64,000 nucleotides of DNA from SHWB01 sp050246875. Its GTDB lineage: Bacteria > Pseudomonadota > Alphaproteobacteria > UBA6615. Shown piece after piece: positions 48,878 to 56,833 of the stretch. Made by a program: the position numbers and the translations under genes. Under the pieces are notes generated by a model, which saw only the letters and a program-made list of their open reading frames with translations, was not told where the DNA came from and made no database searches. How positions within the stretch are numbered: position 1 is the stretch's first letter; every line of letters starts with the position of its first letter. The stretch spans positions 62,001 through 126,000 of the forward strand of contig JBFWVF010000006.1 of NCBI GenBank assembly GCA_050246875.1, given 5' to 3'.

Positions 48878-49350
48878 GCGCGGCGACGCTGCCGCCGGCC
48901 CGGGTCGAGATCTTCACCGACGGCGCCTGCCTCGGCAATCCCGGGCCGGGCGGCTGGGGCGTGCTGCTGCGCACCGCCGGGCACGAGCGTGAACTGAGCG
49001 GCGGCGAGGCGCTGACCACCAACAACCGCATGGAGCTGATGGCGGCGATCTGTGGCCTCGAGGCGCTGAAGCGCGCGGCCAAGGTGACGCTGTGGACCGA
49101 CAGCACCTATGTGCGCGACGGCATCACGCGCTGGATCCGCGGCTGGAAGGCCAACAACTGGCGCACGGCCGACCGCAAGCCGGTGAAGAACGTCGACCTG
49201 TGGCAGCGCCTCGAGGCCGCCGCCGCGCCGCACGTCGTCGACTGGCGCTGGGTGCGCGGCCATGACGGCCACCCCGAGAACGAGCGCGTCGACCGGCTGG
49301 CCAGCGCCGCCGCCCGCGCCGCCGCGCCCGGTGGGGCTGCCCACGCCTAG
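48874..49350 (+). CDS. rnhA: Ribonuclease HI
   Basis: A 158-residue RNase HI. Catalytic acids are D16 in VEIFTDGACLGNPG, E54 in NNRMELMAAI, D76 in LWTDSTYV and a C-terminal Asp in ENERVDRLA. The basic protrusion ITRWIRGWKANNWR is present, as in E. coli. It degrades RNA in hybrids and R-loops. Translation is coupled to thrB by the ATGA overlap. Confidence 0.96.
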   Translation: MSAATLPPARVEIFTDGACLGNPGPGGWGVLLRTAGHERELSGGEALTTNNRMELMAAICGLEALKRAAKVTLWTDSTYVRDGITRWIRGWKANNWRTADRKPVKNVDLWQRLEAAAAPHVVDWRWVRGHDGHPENERVDRLASAAARAAAPGGAAHA

Positions 49351-49441
49351 GCCGGCGGCGGCGGCGCTGCTAGTCTGCCTCGCCACGATGTCGTCGCCCG
49401 ACGAACCGGGCCGCGGCGTCCGACCGGGGAGGATTTCCGAC

Positions 49442-50020
49442 ATGCCCGCCAAGGCCAAGGGCCCGGCCAAGCGCACGGCCGCCCGCAAACCCGCCACCAC
49501 CGCCACCGCCAAGCGCAAGCCGGCGCCGCGCCGCGCCGCGCCCGCCCGCAAGACCGCCGCCGCGAAGGCCGCGACGAAGGCGATGCCGCGCATCGTCACG
49601 CCGGAGCAGGGCGAGGGCATCAAGCCCTTCGGCCTCGACATGCGCATCGTGATGACGAGCGAGCAGACCAACGGCGCCTTCGCCGCCATCATGGCGACGC
49701 TGAAGCCGGGAGAGGGCCCGCCGCCGCACTTCCACCGCGACCGCGACGAGTACGTCTACGTCGTCGACGGCACCTACGACGTCACCGTCGGCGCGGAAAA
49801 GGCGACCGTCGGGGCCGGCACGCTCATGTTCATTCCGGCCAACACCGTCCACAGCTTCAAGAACGTCGGCAAGAAGGCCGGCAAGATGCTCGACTGGTCG
49901 CTACCGGGCGGCCAGGAGAACTACTTCCGCACCATCCACCAGCTCGCCGCCGGCGGCGGTTTCTCGGCGGAGAAGGTGCACGCCATCAGCAAGGAGTTCG
50001 ACACCGAATTTCCGGGCTGA
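49442..50020 (+). CDS. Cupin protein with Lys/Ala/Pro-rich histone-H1-like tail
   Basis: A 192-residue protein in two parts. Residues 1-55 are almost only Lys, Ala, Arg, Pro and Thr (AKGPAKRTAARKPATTATAKRK-like composition), as in H1-type DNA-binding tails. Residues about 60-190 are a cupin with motif 1 PPPHFHRDRDEYVYVVDGTYDV and motif 2 FIPANTVHSFKN. The metal ligands (H-x-H, E, H) look intact. GGGGAGGA before ATG 49442 decides the start over ATG 49388. Function is unknown; the tail suggests nucleic acid or polyanion binding. Confidence 0.8.
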   Translation: MPAKAKGPAKRTAARKPATTATAKRKPAPRRAAPARKTAAAKAATKAMPRIVTPEQGEGIKPFGLDMRIVMTSEQTNGAFAAIMATLKPGEGPPPHFHRDRDEYVYVVDGTYDVTVGAEKATVGAGTLMFIPANTVHSFKNVGKKAGKMLDWSLPGGQENYFRTIHQLAAGGGFSAEKVHAISKEFDTEFPG

Positions 50021-50090
50021 CGCGGAGACAACGACGGGCGCCCGCCGGCTGCGGCCGGCGGAGCGGCCCGCGCACGGGGGAGAGACGCGC

Positions 50091-51266
50091 ATGTATACCG
50101 TAACCGCCAACGTCGTGCTGCCGACCTCGATCGTCGGCTCGCTGCCGCGGCCGAGCTGGTACACCGAGCAGCTCGGCGACCGCAGCTTCATCCAGGCGAT
50201 GACCAGCGCGCGCTATCGCGAGCAGTACACCGACGCGCTCGGCTGCTACCTGCGCGACCAGGAACTGGCCGGCCTCGACATCGTCACCGACGGCGACGTC
50301 CGCTTCGACGAGGAGGTGACGGGCCAGAGCTGGTTCACCTATCCGATGCGCCAGATGGCCGGCTTCAACCTCGCCGACCGGGCGCTGATGAAGGGCGCCG
50401 GCGGCGTGCCCTACCCGCGCGGCCACATCCTGCACGACATGGCCGAGACGCGCGTCTACCCCTCGATCAACGGCCCGGTCGGGCGCGGCCACCTGCAGTA
50501 CACCGAGATCTGGAAATACGCCCAGCGCCTGACGCCGAAGCCGGTCAAGTTCGGCACCATCACGCCCGAGCTGCTCGGGCTGACGGTGCGCGACAGCTAC
50601 TACAACGACCCGCGCGCCCGCATCATGGCGCTGTCGGACGCCATCAACGAGGAACTGCACGCGCTCGCCGACGCCGGCTGCCAGGTGATCCAGATGGAGG
50701 AGCCGCAGGTCCACCTGCTGGCCATCCGCGGCCTCGCCGACGGCCCGCTCAACGCCGGCTTCATGCGCGAGGTGTTCAACAACACCGTGCGCGGCCTGCG
50801 CGCCAAGTGCGAGGTGTGGTGCCATTCGTGCTGGGGCAACCCGGCGCAGCAGCGCATGTTCGCCAAGGTGCAGAGCTACGGGCCGGCGCTGGCGGAGATG
50901 GCGAAGATCGACGCCGACGTCATCACCTTCGAGAACTGCGCCTCCGGCGGCATCGACCTCGAGGCCTTCGGCACGCACATCAAGAACCAGAAGGTGGCGA
51001 TCGGCGTCGTCGACCATCACACGCTGCAGGTCGAGCGGCCCGAGGAAGTGGCCGACATGATCCGCCGCGCCCTGAAGCATATCCCGGCCGAGCGGCTGGT
51101 GCTGACCAGCGACTGTGGCATGGGCCGCGAGGGCATGACCCGCCGCCACGCCTACTACAAGATGGTCTCGATGGTGCTGGGCACGAACATCGTGCGCAAG
51201 GAACTCGGCCTGCCGGAGGCCGAGTGCCGCGCCGCCGACCATCGCTACTCGATGCTGCCGACGTGA
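50091..51266 (+). CDS. MetE-like (UROD/MetE fold) zinc methyltransferase
   Basis: A 391-residue protein matching only the C-terminal catalytic half of cobalamin-independent methionine synthase. Zinc ligands appear as H-x-C in VWCHSCWGNP, Glu in ITFENCASGG and Cys in TSDCGMGRE. Start block TSIVGSLPRPSWY and EEPQVHLL are typical of the group often labelled methionine synthase II or related to epoxyalkane:coenzyme M transferase. No N-terminal MetE domain is present, so it is not classical MetE. Methyl donor and acceptor are unknown. It stands alone before a repeat pair. Confidence 0.85.
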   Translation: MYTVTANVVLPTSIVGSLPRPSWYTEQLGDRSFIQAMTSARYREQYTDALGCYLRDQELAGLDIVTDGDVRFDEEVTGQSWFTYPMRQMAGFNLADRALMKGAGGVPYPRGHILHDMAETRVYPSINGPVGRGHLQYTEIWKYAQRLTPKPVKFGTITPELLGLTVRDSYYNDPRARIMALSDAINEELHALADAGCQVIQMEEPQVHLLAIRGLADGPLNAGFMREVFNNTVRGLRAKCEVWCHSCWGNPAQQRMFAKVQSYGPALAEMAKIDADVITFENCASGGIDLEAFGTHIKNQKVAIGVVDHHTLQVERPEEVADMIRRALKHIPAERLVLTSDCGMGREGMTRRHAYYKMVSMVLGTNIVRKELGLPEAECRAADHRYSMLPT

Positions 51267-51280
51267 CGCGAAAGGCCGCC

Positions 51281-51364
51281 CCGCCCTTTGACAGGCTCAG
51301 GGTGAGGCGGCCTTCCAGCGGCGGTCACCGATAGCCTCATCCTGAGCTTGTCGAAGGATGAGGC
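51281..51364. repeat. Inverted pair of intergenic repeats (TTCGACAGGCTCAGGATGAG family)
   Basis: Copies at 51281-51310 (with GGGTGAG and TTTGAC variants) and 51334-51364 face each other between the convergent MetE-like and peroxiredoxin genes. The first copy has diverged by a few bases; the second is near consensus. Confidence 0.85.
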
Positions 51365-51374
51365 GCCGACGCGA

Positions 51375-51860
51375 CTAGAGCTTGCTCAGCACGTTCTCGG
51401 CCGAGGACTCGACCAGTTCGCCCGGGTTCGGCTCGACGAGGAGCTGCTTCACCGTGCCGTCCTCGACGACCATGGCGAAGCGCTTGGCGCGCACGCCCAT
51501 GCCGCGCGAGGTCAGGTCGAGGTCGAGGCCGAGCGCCTTGGTGAAGGCGGCCGAGCCGTCGGCCAGCATCTCGACCTTGCCCTCGGCCTTCTGGTCCTTG
51601 CCCCAGGCTTCCATCACGAAGGCGTCGTTGACGGAGATGCAGGCCACCGTGTCGACGCCCTTGCCCTTGAGCGCGGCGGCGTTCTGCACGTAGCCCGGCA
51701 GGTGCTTGGCCGAGCAGGTCGGGGTGAAGGCGCCCGGCACGGCGAACACCACGACCTTCTTGCCCTTGAACAGGTCGTCGGTGGAGACCTGCTGGACACC
51801 CTCGGCGGTCTTCTTCTGCAGCGTCGCCGACGGCACCTTGCTGCCCACGCTGATCGCCAT
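51375..51860 (-). CDS. Peroxiredoxin (Prx5/type II)
   Basis: A 161-residue thiol peroxidase of the Prx5 group, reducing peroxides with thioredoxin or glutaredoxin. The peroxidatic Cys is C49 in FAVPGAFTPTCSAKHLPGY. Blocks DTVACISVNDAFVMEAWGK and SRGMGVRAKRFAMVVEDG are typical. ATG 51860 follows a GGGGAAGAG site; the longer open frame upstream is a shadow of the dsbD gene. It lies downstream of the DsbD-type gene on the same strand, with 128 bases between. Confidence 0.93.
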   Translation of the reverse strand: MAISVGSKVPSATLQKKTAEGVQQVSTDDLFKGKKVVVFAVPGAFTPTCSAKHLPGYVQNAAALKGKGVDTVACISVNDAFVMEAWGKDQKAEGKVEMLADGSAAFTKALGLDLDLTSRGMGVRAKRFAMVVEDGTVKQLLVEPNPGELVESSAENVLSKL

Positions 51861-51988
51861 GCTCTCTTCCCCTGTGTTGCGGTTTCGCCCGGGGCTGTCG
51901 CCGGCGGCCCGTGCCGCTGTCGCCCGGTGGCCGGAAAGATGGGACAAGTGCCGCCCGGAGTCGAGCCCGGCCCGCGACGGCCTGGTCC

Positions 51989-54133
51989 TCAGCGCCCGGC
52001 CACCGCCGTCCGGCGGTCGGCGGCGGCGAAGGCGTCGAGGACTGCGCCCTGGCCGAGCAGTTCGGGCAGCACCACGCCGTCCGGCCGGTCGGGGCCGAAG
52101 ACGACGTTGAACGGGATGCCGTAGCGGCCGAAACGGGCGAGGAAGCGGGCGATGGCGGCGTCCGGCACGGTCCAGTCGGCGCGCATCGCCACCGTGCCGG
52201 GCCGCGCCAGCAGCGCCGCCACCGTGGCATCGTCGAGCACGCGGCGCTTGTTGACGAGGCAGGTGATGCACCAGTCGGCCGTCACGTCGACGAACACCGT
52301 CTCGCCGCGCGCCACCAGGGCCGGAATCGCCGCCGCGTCGAAGCGCTGCCAGCGCACCGCGTCGTCGCTCGCCGCCAGCGGGCGGAGGGCCGCCCGGCCG
52401 GGCATCGCCGCCGGCGCCAGCAGCGCCAGCGCGATTGCCACCAGTGTCGCCGTGGCGAACGCCGGCCGCCAGCGCCGCGGCGCCCGCGCGCGCAGGACCA
52501 GCGCCAGCACCGCCACGGCCAGCAGCCCGCCGGCCGCCAGCGCCGCCGCCGTCGATACCTGCGCGGCGAGCACCCACAGCAGCCACACCGCCGTGCCGGC
52601 CAGCGCCACGCCGAGCGCGGCGCGCAGCCAGACCATCCAGCGGCCGGGCCGCGGCAGGCGCGTGGCCAGCGCCGGCACTGCCGCCACGGCGAGGAAGGGC
52701 ACGGCCATGCCGATGCCGAGGGCGGCGAAGACGGCGACGATCTCGCCCGGCCCGCGCGCCAGCGCGAAGCCGACCGCCGTGCCGAGGAACGGCGCCGAGC
52801 AGGGCGTCGCCAGCAGGGTGGCGAAGGCGCCGGTGAGGAAGTGGCCGGCCGGCCCGCCGCCGCCCGCGCGCCCGGCGGCGGTCGCCAGCGCCGCCGGCAG
52901 GGGGATGGCGAACAGGCCCCAGAGATTGGCGGCGAACAGCGTGACGATCGCCGCCATGACGAGGATGAAGGCCGGCTGCTGGAACTGGATGCCCCAGCCG
53001 ACCGCGGCGCCGCCGGATCGCAGCGCCACCAGCACCCCGGCGAGCAGGAGGAACGAGGCGACGATGCCGGCGCTGGTGGCGAGGAAGCCGCGCCGCACCG
53101 CCCGCGCCTCGCCGCCGCCGTGGCCGGTGACGGCCAGCAGCTTGAGCGACAGGACCGGCAGCACGCAGGGCATCAGGTTGAGGATCAGCCCGCCGAGAAG
53201 CGCCAGCAGCAGGATCGCCACGAGGTCCGGGGGCGGCGCGACGGCGACCGGCGCGCGCGCCGGCACCGCCGGCAGGTCGAGCGGGCCGACCCCCGGCGTG
53301 ACGCGCGCCTCCATCGCCCGCGCGCCGTCGATGACGGTCAGCGTCAGGGCCGCCGCCGCGAAGTCCGGTGGCCGCCTGGGATCGAGGGCGTCGCTCGCCG
53401 GCGCCCGCAGCACGGCGAGGCGGCCCTCCTCGGCCAGCGTCACCTCGGGCTTGCCGAAAACCACGTCCTCCGGTCCCTCGACCAGCAGGTCGGGGTCGGC
53501 GAACGGCACGTCGCCGCGCACCGCGACCTCCAGCGCCGTCGCGCTGGCGGCCGCATCGACCAGCGCGAGGCCGGCTCGGGCGCCGTCGCCGGGCACCAGC
53601 GCGCGCGCCCGCGCGACGAGGTCGGCCGTCGCCGACGGCAGGGCCGGCCCGGCCGGCAGCGCCAGCGCCAGGGCGAAGCTGTGCGGGATGCAGACGTCGT
53701 CGCAGACCAGCACGTCGGCGCGCAGGGCGAGGTCGACCGCCTCGCCGCGCGCGCGCGGCGCGACGTCGACCGGCAGCACGACGCGGTCGACGTAGCCGAC
53801 GGTGCCGATGCCGAAATACTCGAAGCGGTGCGGCGCCGGCCACAGCAGCGTCGTGCCGGCGAGGTTGGCGCTGGCCGACCAGTCGAGCTGCGGCGGCAGG
53901 CCGGCCTCGCCCGGCGCCCGCCAGTAGGTCTTCCAGCCCGCCGCCATCTCGATCTGCAGCGCCACCGGCAGCGCCGCGAGGTCGCCCGTCGCCACCGTCG
54001 CGGCGACGAGGCGCGCGCGCGCCTTCGGCCCGTCGGCCCACGGGCCAGCGCCCGGCTCGGCAACGGCCGGCAGGGCCGCCAGCAGCGGCACGATGGCAAC
54101 AGCGGCTCGGAGAATGGCGCTCGACTTTCCCAC
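51989..54133 (-). CDS. DsbD/ScsB-type thiol:disulfide interchange protein
   Basis: A 714-residue inner-membrane reductant exporter. A signal peptide follows the GTG start at 54133 (LRAAVAIVPLLAALPAVA). Residues about 25-310 are a periplasmic ScsB-type domain with the C-x3-C of VLVCDDVCIPHS. An eight-helix DsbD core holds the reactive cysteines in NLMPCVLPVLSLK and LATPCSAPFLGTA. A C-terminal thioredoxin domain has DWCITCLVNK. It passes electrons from cytoplasmic thioredoxin to periplasmic targets. The DsbA-like protein at 34 kb could be in the same oxidative network. Confidence 0.9.
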   Translation of the reverse strand: MGKSSAILRAAVAIVPLLAALPAVAEPGAGPWADGPKARARLVAATVATGDLAALPVALQIEMAAGWKTYWRAPGEAGLPPQLDWSASANLAGTTLLWPAPHRFEYFGIGTVGYVDRVVLPVDVAPRARGEAVDLALRADVLVCDDVCIPHSFALALALPAGPALPSATADLVARARALVPGDGARAGLALVDAAASATALEVAVRGDVPFADPDLLVEGPEDVVFGKPEVTLAEEGRLAVLRAPASDALDPRRPPDFAAAALTLTVIDGARAMEARVTPGVGPLDLPAVPARAPVAVAPPPDLVAILLLALLGGLILNLMPCVLPVLSLKLLAVTGHGGGEARAVRRGFLATSAGIVASFLLLAGVLVALRSGGAAVGWGIQFQQPAFILVMAAIVTLFAANLWGLFAIPLPAALATAAGRAGGGGPAGHFLTGAFATLLATPCSAPFLGTAVGFALARGPGEIVAVFAALGIGMAVPFLAVAAVPALATRLPRPGRWMVWLRAALGVALAGTAVWLLWVLAAQVSTAAALAAGGLLAVAVLALVLRARAPRRWRPAFATATLVAIALALLAPAAMPGRAALRPLAASDDAVRWQRFDAAAIPALVARGETVFVDVTADWCITCLVNKRRVLDDATVAALLARPGTVAMRADWTVPDAAIARFLARFGRYGIPFNVVFGPDRPDGVVLPELLGQGAVLDAFAAADRRTAVAGR

Positions 54134-54282
54134 AGGACTTTCCGATCGGGTCGGGACTGCCCAGATATAGGGCACGGGCCGGCCGGCAGCGACTGACGGA
54201 TCGTCACATTCGCGTGTCGCCCGCCCTCCCGGGCCGATGTTATGGCAGGCTGTCCGGGCAGGCACGAATCAGGGATCGGACG

Positions 54283-54858
54283 ATGTCGGAGCGGACAACG
54301 TCGGACGGCTACCTCGAGGGCCAGCTTCTCATCGCCATGCCGACCATGGGCGACGAGCGGTTCGAGCGCTCGGTTATCTATCTCTGCGCCCACAGCGCCG
54401 AGGGGGCGATGGGCATCATCGTCAACAAGGTGCTGGCCTCGATGACCTTCGAGGAACTGCTGAGCCAGCTCGACATCAAGGCCGCCGAGGCGGTGCGCCA
54501 GCGCGCCGTGCATTTCGGCGGGCCGGTCGATGTCGGCCGCGGCTTCGTGCTGCACACCACAGACGTCGTGCGCGAGGGCACGCTGGTGGTGCAGGACGGC
54601 GTGGCGATGACCAACACCATCGACATCCTGCGCGACATCGCCGCCGGCCAGGGGCCGCGCGACTGCCTGCTGGCACTCGGCTACGCCGGCTGGGGGCCGG
54701 GCCAGCTCGAGGGCGAGATCCAGCAGAATGCCTGGCTCAACGTCGGCGCCGACACCGGGCTGCTGTTCGATCCCGACCACGAGAGCAAGTGGCAGCGCGC
54801 CATCGCCAAGATCGGCGTCGACGTGTCGATGCTGTCGGGCACCGCCGGCCGGGCGTGA
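54283..54858 (+). CDS. YqgE/AlgH family protein (DUF179)
   Basis: A 191-residue cytoplasmic protein of the UPF0301/YqgE family. Blocks are YLEGQLLIAMPTMGDERFERSVIYL, GAMGIIVNKVL, HFGGPVDVGRGFVLH and LALGYAGWGPGQLEGEI, all diagnostic. Molecular function is unsettled (AlgH affects alginate in Pseudomonas). ATG 54283 fits the family start. It is divergent from the dsbD-type gene. Confidence 0.93.
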   Translation: MSERTTSDGYLEGQLLIAMPTMGDERFERSVIYLCAHSAEGAMGIIVNKVLASMTFEELLSQLDIKAAEAVRQRAVHFGGPVDVGRGFVLHTTDVVREGTLVVQDGVAMTNTIDILRDIAAGQGPRDCLLALGYAGWGPGQLEGEIQQNAWLNVGADTGLLFDPDHESKWQRAIAKIGVDVSMLSGTAGRA

Positions 54859-54875
54859 TCCCGTTCCTCACGACG

Positions 54876-55000
54876 CCGCCTCGTCCTTCGACAGGCTCAG
54901 GATGAGGCGGCGGGGTAACAGCGCGCACCTGCCTGCAGATCATCAGGCGCCGCAACCGCATCGATCAGGCCTCATCCTGAGCCTGTCGAAGGACGAGGCC
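54876..55000. repeat. Inverted pair of intergenic repeats (TTCGACAGGCTCAGGATGAG family)
   Basis: Copies at 54876-54912 and 54968-55000 face each other between convergent yqgE and the dehydratase gene. Both are near consensus, each with extended palindromic arms (GCCGCCTCGTCC with GGATGAGGCGGC, and GGCCTCATCC with GGACGAGGCC). Confidence 0.88.
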
Positions 55001-55019
55001 GTCGCCCGGTCGTCCCCTG

Positions 55020-56813
55020 TCAGTGATTGTCGCGCGGCACGCCGAAGCGCTCGGCGACGCGCTGGTACTTGACCGCGAATTCGAGCACGCCGCCGGTCGA
55101 AAGCTGCCCGACATGCTGGCGGTACAGCTCCTGCCACGGCGTCTGGCTGACCAGTTCGGGCAGCGCCAGCGCGCGGCGCCGTTCGGCCAGTTCGGCCTCG
55201 GGCACCAGCATGTCGGCGCTGCGGCGGCGCAGGTCGATGCGGATACGGTCGCCGGTCCGCAGCAGCGCGAGGCCGCCGCCGGCCGCCGCCTCGGGCGAGG
55301 CGTTGAGGATCGACGGCGTGCCCGAGGTGCCGCTCTGGCGGCCGTCGCCGATGCACGGCAGTTCGGCCACGCCGCGCCGCACCAGTGCGTCGGGCGGCAG
55401 CATGTTCACCACCTCGGCCGCGCCGGGATAGCCGAGCGGGCCGACATGGCGGATGACCAGCAGGCAGTCCTCGTCGATCGCCAGCGCCGGGTCGTTGATG
55501 CGGTGGTGATAGTCCTCCGGCCCGTCGAAGACGATGGCCCGGCCCTCGAAGGCCTCGGGGTCGCCCGGCCGCTCGAGGTAGCGCGCGCGGAACTGCGGCG
55601 AGATGACCGATGCCTTCATGATGGCACTGTCGAACAGGTTGCCCGACAGCGCGATGAAGCCGGCCTTCTCCTTCAGCGGCCGCTCCCACGGCCGGATGAC
55701 CTCGGGATCGAGGATCGCCGCACCGGCATTGTTCTCGGCGAAAGTCCTTCCGGTGACGGTCAACGCCTCGCCGCGGATCTTGCCGGCCTTCGCCAGTTCG
55801 GCCACCACCGCCGGCAGGCCCCCGGCGCGGTGATAGGCCTCGCCGAGGAAGCGGCCGGCCGGCATGACGTCGACCAGCAGCGGAATCTCGTAACCGATGC
55901 GGTCCCAGTCGGCGTCCGTCAGCTCGACACCGATGTGGCGGGCGATGGCGTTGACGTGCGGCGGGCAGTTGGTCGAGGCGCCGATGGCCGAGGCGCAGAC
56001 GATGGCGTTCTCGAACGCAGCCCGCGTCATGATCCGCGACGGCCGCAGGTCCTCCCACACCATGTCGACGACGCGCTTGCCGGTGGCGTAGGCCATCTGC
56101 CCGCGCTCGCGGTAGGGCGCCGGGATGGCGGCGCAGCCGGGCAGCGTCATGCCGAGGGCCTCGGCCATGGCGTTCATCGAGCTGGCCGTGCCCATGGTGT
56201 TGCAGTGGCCGACGCTCGGCGCCGAGGAGGCCACCATGTCGAGGAAGGTCGCGTAGTCGATCTCGCCCGCCGCGAGGCGCCGGCGCGCCTCCCAGATCAC
56301 CGTGCCCGAGCCGGAGAGCTTGCCCTCGAAATGGCCGTCGAGCATCGGCCCGCCCGACAGCACGATGGCCGGGATGTCGACGGTCGCCGCCGCCATCAGG
56401 CAGGCCGGCGTGGTCTTGTCGCAGCCGGTCGTCAGCACCACGCCGTCGAGCGGATAGCCGAACAGCACCTCGACGAGGCCGATATAGGCGAGGTTGCGGT
56501 CGAGCGCGGCGGTCGGCCGCTTGCCCGTCTCCTGCAGCGGATGCACCGGGAACTCGAACGGCACGCCACCGGCGTCGCGGATGCCGGCGCGCACGCGCTC
56601 GGCGAGCTGGATGTGGTGCCGGTTGCACGGCACGAGGTCGTTGCCGGTCTGGGCGATGCCGATGATCGGCTTGCCCGACTGCAACTCCTCCAGCGTGATG
56701 CCGTAGTTGAGATAGCGTTCGAGATAGAGCGCCGTCATGCCCGGATTGTCCGGGTTGTCCCACCACTGGCGGCTGCGCAATGCGGGGCGGCGGGTGGGCG
56801 ATTTGTCGTTCAT
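55020..56813 (-). CDS. IlvD/Edd family sugar-acid dehydratase, xylonate-dehydratase-like
   Basis: A 597-residue Fe-S dehydratase. Cluster cysteines are in VPCNRHHIQL, TGCDKTTPACL and GHCNTMGTASSM. The start LRSRQWWDNPDNPGMTALYLERYLNYG-type region and the end GGVLEFAVKYQRVAERF resemble Caulobacter D-xylonate dehydratase (XylD) much more than dihydroxy-acid dehydratase IlvD. The likely reaction is removal of water from an aldonate to give a 2-keto-3-deoxy acid. Other aldonates, such as arabonate or gluconate, are possible. An MFS transporter gene lies 20 bases upstream, probably for the same or a related sugar acid. Confidence 0.87.
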   Translation of the reverse strand: MNDKSPTRRPALRSRQWWDNPDNPGMTALYLERYLNYGITLEELQSGKPIIGIAQTGNDLVPCNRHHIQLAERVRAGIRDAGGVPFEFPVHPLQETGKRPTAALDRNLAYIGLVEVLFGYPLDGVVLTTGCDKTTPACLMAAATVDIPAIVLSGGPMLDGHFEGKLSGSGTVIWEARRRLAAGEIDYATFLDMVASSAPSVGHCNTMGTASSMNAMAEALGMTLPGCAAIPAPYRERGQMAYATGKRVVDMVWEDLRPSRIMTRAAFENAIVCASAIGASTNCPPHVNAIARHIGVELTDADWDRIGYEIPLLVDVMPAGRFLGEAYHRAGGLPAVVAELAKAGKIRGEALTVTGRTFAENNAGAAILDPEVIRPWERPLKEKAGFIALSGNLFDSAIMKASVISPQFRARYLERPGDPEAFEGRAIVFDGPEDYHHRINDPALAIDEDCLLVIRHVGPLGYPGAAEVVNMLPPDALVRRGVAELPCIGDGRQSGTSGTPSILNASPEAAAGGGLALLRTGDRIRIDLRRRSADMLVPEAELAERRRALALPELVSQTPWQELYRQHVGQLSTGGVLEFAVKYQRVAERFGVPRDNH

Positions 56814-56833
56814 TGGCGACCTCCGCCGGCACT

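Noticed and set aside
51911..54196. A 761-codon plus-strand frame opposite the dsbD-type gene.
   Set aside because: Composition is Arg/Gln/His-rich shadow; the minus-strand frame has signal peptide, membrane core and CxxC motifs.
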